A DNA stretch of 64,000 bases from Verrucomicrobiota bacterium. GTDB taxonomy: Bacteria; Verrucomicrobiota; Verrucomicrobiia; Verrucomicrobiales; DEV007. The notes beneath the pieces were generated by a model. That model saw only the letters and a program-made list of their open reading frames with translations, did no database searches and had not been told where the DNA came from. Positions within the stretch are counted from its first letter, which is position 1, and every line of letters begins with the position of its first letter. The position numbers and the translations under genes are program-made. Shown here one piece after another: positions 44,165-52,238 of the stretch. Location of the stretch: contig JAHDID010000001.1 of assembly GCA_020630975.1 (NCBI GenBank), positions 17,687 to 81,686 of the forward strand. The letters are read 5' to 3'.

Positions 44165-46731
44165 CGGTGTTGGAGGCCGCAAGAGCACTTGCCGTGTAGC
44201 TGCAGTAGGAGGTGGTGCGCTTTCTTGTATCGAGGAGCTTCAGAGATCGCATCGAGTATGTGGCGTTTGGCGGCCTCTGGTTGGGTTTGGGATTTCAGGG
44301 TACCTAGACGGTAGTGTGTATCGGCGGGGTTGATCAGATCGGTGAGGAGTAGCTTCTCATAGGCAGAGATGGCGGCGTCGCTTTGAGCTAACCCCTCATA
44401 GGCACGGCCCATGCCGCGGTGCGCTAAATGGGTCAGTGGCTGTACGCCAAATAGAGATTGGCCGCTGGCTAGTAGCTCTGGCCACCTTTCCTCTCGAGTA
44501 TTTAGCTCGACCAGTCGCTCGTAGGCATAGACGGCAGAGCCGGAGTGAGGCAGCCAGGCCTCTAGTAGCTCGCGCTCTTTAGCTGGCTGGTTTTTGAAAC
44601 GAGCGACTAGTGATAGGTAGTAGCGAGCGCAGTCGTCGGAGCCATCGGTGGGATACAGAGCGAGTAGGTGGCTAGCAGTTTGCTGTAGGGCATCCCAGGA
44701 TTTATTGCGGCCATGTACTAGGCATTGTTGTTTCAGGGCCCAGTAGTTGTTGGGATTTTGCTCGAGGTAGGCCGCTAGGGCACCGGCGTCGCGTTTTAGT
44801 AGGGCGGGGTTGCTCGGCATCTGCCAGTCTAGATCGGGGGCTAGGCTATCGGCTTCGGTTTTGGCGATCTGAGCGAAGTCGGCCTCGAAGTCGGCGATCG
44901 GCTCCATATGCAGGGCGAAGGAATCCTCTACCAGTTTGCCTTTGGCGATATCCTTTAGCACTAGACGTAGTTTTTCGTAGCCATGCTTTTCGACGATACG
45001 GTCGACCATGCGCCCAGATTGAAAGTAGGCGAGCATCATATCATCGCTGCGAAACTTTTCATTAAGCTGGCTGATGGGGATTAATTTGCCTTGGGCAAAG
45101 ATCGGATGAGTTCTCTGGTCGAGAGGGCGTCGGTGCCGCTTGTCGAAAAGGGCCTCCTCGTGTACCGAGCAGCCCTCGGTGAGCCAGCGGGGTATGCGCT
45201 GCTCGGTAGCAGCGAGAGTCACGGTGTGGGCGTACTCGTGCCAGAGTACGTGCTCCCAGTTTTGGCCTAGCATACCCACGCCGCCTGCACTTTGCATAGA
45301 GATCACATCGCCAAAGCAGGCACCCAGCACACCCAGACCACCGGGGATACCAGAGAGACGGATATTGATGTCTTGGGTATTGGTAAAGAATTCGATCAGA
45401 GTCAGCTCGCTGGGGGTATGATCGTAGCGCTGGGTCATCTCGGTGCGCGCGCGATCGAGTAGCTCCATCACTCGGTCGCCGTAAAGATCGTGATCTTTCT
45501 TTGGCAAACGCACTCGAAAGTGAGGGGTCTCGATAGTGGTCATCGCATCGATATAGGCTTTCAGCTCGGCATGATTGAAGGCGATGACGTTGTAGGGATC
45601 GGTCTGCTGCACTTCCTCGATCAGCGCCCAGCCACGCTTTTCATCGCCGCGGCGCAGGTAGGCTAGACCGAGCTGAGCTTTGGCCTCGATCAGGTCGGGA
45701 TCTATCTCGGTGGCTCGGATCAGATAGGGGATGGCTTCTTTCAGCAATAAGCGGCGCGAAAGCAGGTAGCCGATCCAGTAGTCGACATAGGGCGACTGCG
45801 GCCAGACTTGGAGTGCCTTGTCGCGAGTGTCATGCACTTGCTGCATGCGCTTGCGGCGGTGGTGCTGGGCTGTCTCCAGGGCCAGTGCCCGCTGATTCCA
45901 GGGATCGATGGCATAGACTTTTTCGAGAGCTGCTACAAAGTCGTCCTCTGTGCCGGTGGCATACTCGCGTAGGGCATTGAGCAGCAGAGTCGGGGTGTGA
46001 TTGGGGTTGATGGCTAGCGCTTTGAGAGCCTCTTCGGCAGCGCCGCGCATTTCATTGCTCTCATACAGAGTGAAGGCCAGCCAGAAGTGCAGATCGGCGT
46101 GGGGGCCATGCTTTTTCAGTCCATCGCGTAGGAATTCGGCCGCATATTTGTAGTCTTGATTGCTGTGCGATAGCTCGGCGGCGGCCAGATAGCCAGCCAG
46201 CAGCTTTGGGTCTTTCTTGAGAGCGGGTTTGTAAAATTGATTGAGGATACGCACCGGATCGGCTCTAGATTCGACAGCTATTTTACCCAAGGCGACCAAT
46301 TCGCCTGGGCTGAAGCTTCCCTTGTTTTGTTTGCGCTCGGTAGCACGGTTATTGATGCGTGTGAGCAGGTCTGCCGCCTCGTCGGGAAAGCCGGACTCGC
46401 GTAAAATGGCACGGCATCGGCCTAGGATCTCCAGATCATCTTCGGCGAACTGCGACAAGATGAGTCGCACGAGTTGCACCGCATCCTCGTAGGCCCCAGT
46501 CTGATAGAACAGCTCGGCGACCAAGAGCAGTGCCTGAGCGGCGTCCTGCTCGTAGAACCCATCGCGCTGTAGTAGTAGACGCGCACGATCCGCATCGCCA
46601 GTGCGATGGAGCTGCTGGGCGCGCTCTAGAGTCAGAGGCGCAGCTGCGCACAAACCTGCGAAGAACAGGCTCAAAATAATTACTCCCAAAGGCCCCGAAC
46701 GCCTATACCCAAACATACTAATTGGCGCCAT
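44161..46731 (-). CDS. Secreted TPR protein with gluzincin (peptidase MA-like) domain
   Basis: About 856 residues from the Met at 46731 (46764 and 46716 are also possible; all give a hydrophobic signal near VIILSLFFAGLCA). N- and C-terminal thirds are TPR-like helical repeats. The middle holds a zinc-metallopeptidase site: HEYAH (about residues 498-502, numbering from 46731) followed after about 16 residues by RWLTEGCSVHEE, as in peptidase MA gluzincins. It is first in the 17-kb block and the only gene there with an intact protease site. The promoter is probably in 46732-46924, shared with the CXXCH gene. Confidence 0.82.
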   Translation of the reverse strand: MAPISMFGYRRSGPLGVIILSLFFAGLCAAAPLTLERAQQLHRTGDADRARLLLQRDGFYEQDAAQALLLVAELFYQTGAYEDAVQLVRLILSQFAEDDLEILGRCRAILRESGFPDEAADLLTRINNRATERKQNKGSFSPGELVALGKIAVESRADPVRILNQFYKPALKKDPKLLAGYLAAAELSHSNQDYKYAAEFLRDGLKKHGPHADLHFWLAFTLYESNEMRGAAEEALKALAINPNHTPTLLLNALREYATGTEDDFVAALEKVYAIDPWNQRALALETAQHHRRKRMQQVHDTRDKALQVWPQSPYVDYWIGYLLSRRLLLKEAIPYLIRATEIDPDLIEAKAQLGLAYLRRGDEKRGWALIEEVQQTDPYNVIAFNHAELKAYIDAMTTIETPHFRVRLPKKDHDLYGDRVMELLDRARTEMTQRYDHTPSELTLIEFFTNTQDINIRLSGIPGGLGVLGACFGDVISMQSAGGVGMLGQNWEHVLWHEYAHTVTLAATEQRIPRWLTEGCSVHEEALFDKRHRRPLDQRTHPIFAQGKLIPISQLNEKFRSDDMMLAYFQSGRMVDRIVEKHGYEKLRLVLKDIAKGKLVEDSFALHMEPIADFEADFAQIAKTEADSLAPDLDWQMPSNPALLKRDAGALAAYLEQNPNNYWALKQQCLVHGRNKSWDALQQTASHLLALYPTDGSDDCARYYLSLVARFKNQPAKERELLEAWLPHSGSAVYAYERLVELNTREERWPELLASGQSLFGVQPLTHLAHRGMGRAYEGLAQSDAAISAYEKLLLTDLINPADTHYRLGTLKSQTQPEAAKRHILDAISEAPRYKKAHHLLLQLHGKCSCGLQHR

Positions 46732-46924
46732 ACTGGCAAGACGGGGACGACGAGACAAGAACAAAGCTTGGTCGAAATCGATCTTTTTATTTAATAATTT
46801 TCATAATGGCTCCTAACTTTGGATAGTCCCAGCTGAACAAAGGTGACCACTGATTCCAGCCTTTACGAAATTAAATAGTTTTGCCAAGATTCTAGGGGCT
46901 AAAAACTGTCCCCCTAATATCGCC

Positions 46925-48433
46925 ATGAAGATCGCTATCCGTTTTTGTTCTCTGTCCCTGCTCTTTATCCACACATTATCACCACTCGTAACGGCGAAAG
47001 ACCTGCTCACTCACGAGGTCAAACCAGAACAGGAATTGTTGATCACGGATCTAAAAGTCACAGATTCGCATCTGGCTGAATACCCGGGAGTTCTTTCATT
47101 CGGCTATGTGATGGATCAGATCGCTAAAAGTAACGAAATCGAAGACAAGACCCGACTCATCCTGAGCCTACTAAAGCACTGGGAAGAAGACCAGGTGGTG
47201 AATCAATTCACGGTACCCGCACGCCAATCGATTCGCGAGCTGGTCATCGATCCGTGGAAAAAGGCCGACGGCCAGGCAGGTGTAACCGATGAAGAATGGC
47301 AGGTGGACTACGCCAATGCTCCGTTTCGTCTGACCGCTGTGGTCAACCGCCTCGATTTAGCCAGTATCCCCGAGCTAGAGATGACCGCCGATGATTTTGA
47401 AGATATGGGAATCGACCCTGATGATGTGCCGGGACTCGGAGGCGCGAGCTACGCTAGCAGTAGCACTGGTGAGCTACGTTTCACCTATTGTGTCTGCGAT
47501 CAGGAGACTGGGGAGCCTTTAGCAGGAGATTTCACTCTGATCACTGAAATGGAATATCGAGCCTATGATATCAGCGATCAACCTGAACCAGCCCCAAGCA
47601 CTTATACAACCGGACGAAGTAACACCAACTGCCCCAACATGCCTGCCAACACCACCCAAACCTCATCCAGTCAAAGGCCTTTCGGCGAGAAAGATCTCCA
47701 AAGATGGGCAATGCGCTGGCATCAACTAGGTGCTTACGAAACGATAGACAACGACTATCTGGCCGCCCTCGAAAACCTAGTGCACGATAATATACAATAC
47801 CTCGCAGAAGACCGTAAAACCAATCTAGGCCAGATACGCACTAATGAAGCGGCTCTAGCTCAACCTCGCGAAATGCGAGAATTTGTCCTCGGCTCATTAG
47901 GTTTCGAACAAGTCCCGGTCGACCAAACTCCTGACTTAAGTTTCACCGAAAAGCATACCAAAGAGAACCGAGCTCTTGCCGATTACATCAATGACAACAG
48001 TAAAGTCATCAAACTATCACGCCACCTAGTCGATGAAACACTCAAGATCAGGCGAGACAAGGTCCCCTTCCTAGCTGGTAGCGCCCTCATCCCTGATGAC
48101 GATTTCCACTGGGATGCCCGCCAAGTGCACGATCGCTTAGCACGACGCGCTTTTTCCATGAACACATGCAATGGCTGCCACGCAGCCGAAACCGGTATCT
48201 CCGGAGGTATGCATATCTCCACTCGCAAAAAAGGCGAACCTGCTGTGCTTTCCTCTTTCCTCACCGTAGGCGATACTCAAAGAGTCCGCGACCCTGCCCG
48301 CCGCGCCCATCGTGATAAGATGAATGAAATGGAGAAACGCATCGCGATCTACACCTCAATCCTCAGTGACGATGCGAATAGCTCTAGAGCCCTGCGCGGT
48401 TTGAAGGCGGAGAGAAATGCTTGGGCACATTGA
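46925..48433 (+). CDS. Secreted protein with one CXXCH motif
   Basis: A 502-residue exported protein (signal peptide about 1-24, ending VTA). The first 250 residues are mixed alpha/beta, with a low-complexity Pro/Ser/Thr stretch near 220-245. The C-terminal part has FSMNTCNGCHAAETG with Cys415, Cys418 and His419, which could attach one haem c, then GGMHISTRKKGEPAVLSSFL. Similar C-terminal blocks occur, from memory, in secreted proteins of Myxococcota and others, with no known function. The absence of other cytochrome features (axial Met not evident) leaves a metal site possible. AT-richer than its neighbours. Confidence 0.72.
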   Translation: MKIAIRFCSLSLLFIHTLSPLVTAKDLLTHEVKPEQELLITDLKVTDSHLAEYPGVLSFGYVMDQIAKSNEIEDKTRLILSLLKHWEEDQVVNQFTVPARQSIRELVIDPWKKADGQAGVTDEEWQVDYANAPFRLTAVVNRLDLASIPELEMTADDFEDMGIDPDDVPGLGGASYASSSTGELRFTYCVCDQETGEPLAGDFTLITEMEYRAYDISDQPEPAPSTYTTGRSNTNCPNMPANTTQTSSSQRPFGEKDLQRWAMRWHQLGAYETIDNDYLAALENLVHDNIQYLAEDRKTNLGQIRTNEAALAQPREMREFVLGSLGFEQVPVDQTPDLSFTEKHTKENRALADYINDNSKVIKLSRHLVDETLKIRRDKVPFLAGSALIPDDDFHWDARQVHDRLARRAFSMNTCNGCHAAETGISGGMHISTRKKGEPAVLSSFLTVGDTQRVRDPARRAHRDKMNEMEKRIAIYTSILSDDANSSRALRGLKAERNAWAH

Positions 48434-48460
48434 AACCTCCCTAAAATTCATCTGGCACTC

Positions 48461-49189
48461 CTAAAGCAGCTCAAATGTAATATCTACTTTTGCACGAATC
48501 TCCAAACGCCCCACAGCTAGACCACCCCCAGATCCTGAAATATTATGTACGCTAACACCATTATCGTAATCGCCGTAACTAGAACGAGAAGAGCTTGGAT
48601 CTTCAACTATAGATAACGGCTTTCCGATCTTCATCCCAAGCGCCTCGGCCATTTTTTCTGCTTTCCCCCTCGCACTTGCGATCGCTTGTAAACGAGCCGC
48701 GTCCCTATGCTCTGTCGCATTAGAACTACTTAGGACCACAGAATCAATAGAGATACCCGAAAGTTTCGCCAAGCCCACCCACAAATCCTGATACATAGTC
48801 AAATCAGTGACCAGAAAACCTATCTGAGTCCGTGCTTCATACCCTTCATAAACATAATCATTTCCCTTTCGAACACGGTTTTCAGAAAGCTGCACGTGGT
48901 TAGTTGATATCTCTCCCCTATCGATTTTCGCACTGTCCGCCAAATAAGCGATAAGCTGCTTCACCCTTGCGTCCTGAATCTCTGCAGCCTTTACCAAATC
49001 ACTATCGATAGTCTTAATAGATACAGCCCAAAGCATTTGGTCAGGCGCGACTTTATTCATAAAAACACCTCTAACTGCAATGCTCGGAGTCGAAGTGAAG
49101 TTTACGACTTCAGCAGCTGAGTTGACGGCGGAGAGCTTCAAAAGAAGGAGAGAACAAATACCAAAAAGATGAAATCCACGCATATGCAC
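48461..49189 (-). CDS. SIMPL-domain (DUF541) periplasmic protein
   Basis: A 242-residue protein with a signal peptide (FHLFGICSLLLLKLSAVNSA) followed by one SIMPL domain: IAVRGVFMNKVAPDQMLWAV, then ARVKQLIAYLADS, GYEARTQIGFLVTDL, and the helix ARLQAIASARGKAEKMAEALG. These periplasmic proteins are linked to oxidative-stress protection and oligomerise; their biochemistry is unclear. Codons are AT-rich, as in the convergent CXXCH gene. Divergent from the U32 gene. Confidence 0.88.
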   Translation of the reverse strand: MHMRGFHLFGICSLLLLKLSAVNSAAEVVNFTSTPSIAVRGVFMNKVAPDQMLWAVSIKTIDSDLVKAAEIQDARVKQLIAYLADSAKIDRGEISTNHVQLSENRVRKGNDYVYEGYEARTQIGFLVTDLTMYQDLWVGLAKLSGISIDSVVLSSSNATEHRDAARLQAIASARGKAEKMAEALGMKIGKPLSIVEDPSSSRSSYGDYDNGVSVHNISGSGGGLAVGRLEIRAKVDITFELL

Positions 49190-49206
49190 AACCCTTGCCG
49201 AAAAAG

Positions 49207-49219
49207 TTTACATTGTAAA
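49207..49219. promoter_or_regulatory. Palindrome TTTACATTGTAAA in divergent promoter
   Basis: A perfect 13-base palindrome, TTTACA-T-TGTAAA, lies 18 bases upstream of the SIMPL start and 75 bases upstream of the U32-family start. It could be an operator or a pair of -10-like elements. No cognate regulator is evident. Confidence 0.4.
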
Positions 49220-49293
49220 TACTAAAATTGAATTTCACCGCTCACAGCCCTCCCGCTAGAAATCAAACCAGAGTCGCGCTATCCTCCAGCCAC

Positions 49294-51762
49294 ATGACCA
49301 ACCGCCCAGAGCTACTCGCACCTGCCGGAAATTGGGACTGCGCTAAGGCGGCGGTCTCGAATGGGGCCGATGCGATCTTTTTTGGCCTCTCAGCCTTCAA
49401 CGCTCGGATGAGAGCGGACAATTTCACCACTGCAGATCTGCCTGAACTGATGGCTTATCTGCACGATCATGGGGTGAAGGGCTATGTGACATTCAACACT
49501 CTGATCTTCACCGGCGAGCTAGAGTCGGCTGCCGCTCAGCTGCGAGCGATCTACGCGGGCGGTGCCGATGCCATCATCGTTCAGGATATGGGCCTAGCCC
49601 GCATGGCACGAGCGATGGTGCCAGGCCTAGGTCTACACGGCTCGACACAGATGACGATTACCTCGCCAGAGGGCCTAGCCCTAGTCGACGAAGCTTTTCA
49701 GTTGAATAAAGCGGTGATCGCTCGGGAGAATTCGCTGAAGGAAATGCAACTGTTCCGAGCGACTGAGCCCGACTCCGTCCCGATCGAGACCTTTGTCCAC
49801 GGGGCTCTGTGCGTGGCCTACTCTGGCCAGTGCCTGACCAGTGAGTCACTGGGGCAGCGCAGCGCCAATCGTGGTGAATGCGCCCAAGCCTGCCGGATGA
49901 CCTATGAGCTAGTCGTCGACGGTGTGGATCGTGATCTAGGTGACCAGCGCTACCTACTATCGCCGCAGGATCTAGCTGGCATCGACCTCGTCCCAGAGCT
50001 GATCAAGAAAGGTATCCAAAGCTTCAAAATCGAAGGCCGCCTGAAGACGCCTGAGTACGTCGCCGCAGTGACGAGTGTGTATCGCAAAGCCATCGATGCC
50101 GCCATAGGCCAGCGAGACGACAAAGTCACCTCCGAAGATCACTACCAGCTGGAGATGGCATTCTCTCGTGGCCTCTCCACGGGCTGGCTAAAGGGCATCG
50201 ATAACAAAAAGCTGGTCCATGCCCGGTTTGGCAAAAAGCGCGGTGCCTACATCGGTAGGATCACTCAGGTCGGCCGCGACTGGATAGAGGTGCGCGACCG
50301 CCATATCCGCCTGCGCAAGGGCGATGGTATAGTGGTAGATAGCGGCGGCGATACCGAGCGCGAGCAGGGCGGTCGCATCTATGAGCTAAAAGGCGACCGC
50401 ATCCTGCTGCAGCGAGGCAAAATCGACAGCCGCCAGATCTCTACCGGGGATCGCCTGTGGAAGACTGACGATCCCAGCCTGACCAAGCAACTGCAGCAAA
50501 CCTGGCAAAGCGGCAAAGCTGCGGAGCAACGCCGCCTACAGACCGGCCTACGTTGGCGAGTGGAGGGCTTTGCCGGCGTGCCCCTGACTATCTGCGACAT
50601 TGACTCTGGGCTAAAGGTGAGCTCCACCATTGATCTCGAGATCGCCGAGAAGCGCCCTCTGACTCACGAATTCCTTTTTGAAAAACTCGGCAAACTCGGT
50701 GCCACAGATTATCAACTGGAGTCACTCGACGCCGACCGCCTCTCTGGAGATGTGATCCTCCCGGTGAGCGAGATCAATCAGCTGCGCCGCAGCCTGGTGG
50801 ATAAACTCGACCAAGCCGAGCCCACCACCTCCCCCGCCCTGCGCACCGAGGCTACCGATACATGCGTAGCCGACCTGCTACCTCAGCTCGATGCCGAAGC
50901 TACCTCAGATCCAGCCGGCAGCAGCCTGCGCGTCCTCTGTCGTACCGAGGCTCAGATCGATGCCGCGCTCGACTGCGGGATCGGTCAGATCTATCTCGAC
51001 CTCGAGGATGTTCGCCGCTTTCGCCATGTGGTACCGAGCATCCGTGAGCGATCACCTGATACACGCATCTTCCTCGCCACACCTCGCATCCAAAAGGCTG
51101 GCGAGACCGGCCTCTTTCGCACCGTAGAGCGGGCCAAACCCGACGGGGTACTGGTGCGTAATCTGGGCGGAGTGAAACACTTTGGCGGAGCTAGAGAGCT
51201 AGCCATGGTTGCCGATTTCTCGCTGAATGTCGCCAACCCCATCACCGCCGATTTCTACATGGGCTATGGCTTTGAGAATCTCACCGTCTCCTACGACCTA
51301 AATATCGATCAAGCCACAGACCTACTGGAAGCCGTGCCTGATCATTGGTTCGAGCTGACCGTCCACCAGCACATGCCGATGTTTCACATGGAGCACTGTG
51401 TGTTTTGCAGCTTCATCTCAGAGGGCACCGATGTGACCAACTGCGGCAAACCCTGCGAGCACCACCAGGTGGAGCTACGCGACCGAGTCGGCCAGCATCA
51501 CTACCTGAAAGCCGATGTCGGCTGTCGCAACACCCTGTTCAATGGCCGAGCCCAGACCGGCGCGCTCTACTACGATCGCCTACGTCGCACCGGCCTGAGC
51601 CGCTACCGCATCGAGCTACTAAATGAGGACTACGATGCCGCTACCAGCCTGATCCGCACCTATCAAGATCTGCTCGCCGGCCAATCCATCGGCGAAGATG
51701 TCTGGAGCCGACTCAAAGTCACCTCCAAGCTCGGCGTAGTCCAAGGCACTCTCGAGAGCTAG
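49294..51762 (+). CDS. Peptidase U32-family protein (RlhA-like, with DUF3656-type extension)
   Basis: About 822 residues from the Met at 49294 (MTNRPELLAPAGNWDCAKAA), the usual start of the family; the frame opens upstream at 49228. The core U32 TIM-barrel has the signature ETFVHGALCVAYSGQCL and then ANRGECAQACR, placing four Cys at 173, 180, 196 and 200 for a probable iron-sulfur cluster. The C-terminal half includes a second U32-like part (about 550-800) with HCVFCSFISEGTD and CGKPCEHH. In E. coli RlhA hydroxylates 23S rRNA C2501; other members hydroxylate prephenate-derived or tRNA substrates. rRNA hydroxylation is likely but unproven here. Confidence 0.87.
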   Translation: MTNRPELLAPAGNWDCAKAAVSNGADAIFFGLSAFNARMRADNFTTADLPELMAYLHDHGVKGYVTFNTLIFTGELESAAAQLRAIYAGGADAIIVQDMGLARMARAMVPGLGLHGSTQMTITSPEGLALVDEAFQLNKAVIARENSLKEMQLFRATEPDSVPIETFVHGALCVAYSGQCLTSESLGQRSANRGECAQACRMTYELVVDGVDRDLGDQRYLLSPQDLAGIDLVPELIKKGIQSFKIEGRLKTPEYVAAVTSVYRKAIDAAIGQRDDKVTSEDHYQLEMAFSRGLSTGWLKGIDNKKLVHARFGKKRGAYIGRITQVGRDWIEVRDRHIRLRKGDGIVVDSGGDTEREQGGRIYELKGDRILLQRGKIDSRQISTGDRLWKTDDPSLTKQLQQTWQSGKAAEQRRLQTGLRWRVEGFAGVPLTICDIDSGLKVSSTIDLEIAEKRPLTHEFLFEKLGKLGATDYQLESLDADRLSGDVILPVSEINQLRRSLVDKLDQAEPTTSPALRTEATDTCVADLLPQLDAEATSDPAGSSLRVLCRTEAQIDAALDCGIGQIYLDLEDVRRFRHVVPSIRERSPDTRIFLATPRIQKAGETGLFRTVERAKPDGVLVRNLGGVKHFGGARELAMVADFSLNVANPITADFYMGYGFENLTVSYDLNIDQATDLLEAVPDHWFELTVHQHMPMFHMEHCVFCSFISEGTDVTNCGKPCEHHQVELRDRVGQHHYLKADVGCRNTLFNGRAQTGALYYDRLRRTGLSRYRIELLNEDYDAATSLIRTYQDLLAGQSIGEDVWSRLKVTSKLGVVQGTLES

Positions 51763-51768
51763 CCCCGC

Positions 51769-51808
51769 CCTCCTCTCCTCCTCTCCTCCTCTCCTCCTCT
51801 CCTCCTCT
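51769..51808 (+). repeat. Five perfect tandem copies of CCTCCTCT
   Basis: The 8-base unit repeats without error from 51769 to 51808, seven bases after the U32 stop. On the plus strand each unit contains the anti-Shine-Dalgarno core CCTCC; the reverse strand is a run of AGAGGAGG. Tandem units of this kind change copy number by slippage. Confidence 0.95.
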
Positions 51809-51899
51809 AAGTAATCAGGGTTAGTTGATTAAGTTTTTCCAGCCTAATGTTGCACCCGCTTGCCCCGTCTCTACCGTGTCCCCTAGCGATACAGGAAAC

Positions 51900-52199
51900 A
51901 TGACTTACAAAGACATCGTCGAATCCATCGCGGTAGATGCCGAGCCCCCAGCAGCTCTCTCCGCCGAACTAAAATCTCTCTGGCTGGCCAAAAAAGGCGA
52001 GTGGCATGCCTCGCACGATATCTGTCAGGATATCCCGACCAAACTCGGCTCGTGGATCCATGCCCTACTGCATACCATCGAGGGCGATCTCGGCAATGCA
52101 GGCTACTGGTATGCCCGTGCTGGAGAGCCGGCTATCGACATGGATGGCATAGACGATGAGTGGGAGCGCATCGTCAGACATGCACTTTCTGCCGCTTAA
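51900..52199 (+). CDS. Small conserved protein of unknown function
   Basis: A 99-residue soluble protein from the Met at 51900, preceded by AGGA at a good distance; an upstream in-frame ATG at 51825 lies beside the tandem repeats and is not favoured. The conserved-looking core is LWLAKKGEWHASHDICQDI and HALLHTIEGDLGNAGYWYARAG. I recall similar approximately 100-residue proteins in many bacteria, but no function. His/Trp/Tyr-rich surface could bind a ligand. It precedes the pseudokinase by 39 bases and may be co-transcribed. Confidence 0.72.
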   Translation: MTYKDIVESIAVDAEPPAALSAELKSLWLAKKGEWHASHDICQDIPTKLGSWIHALLHTIEGDLGNAGYWYARAGEPAIDMDGIDDEWERIVRHALSAA

Positions 52200-52238
52200 T
52201 CTTTAACGTTTCTCCCGCCGAATCGTTTCGGAGTGCGC

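Noticed and set aside
51769-51808. Possible CRISPR-like array
   Set aside because: Units are 8 bases with no spacers, and no cas gene is in the window.
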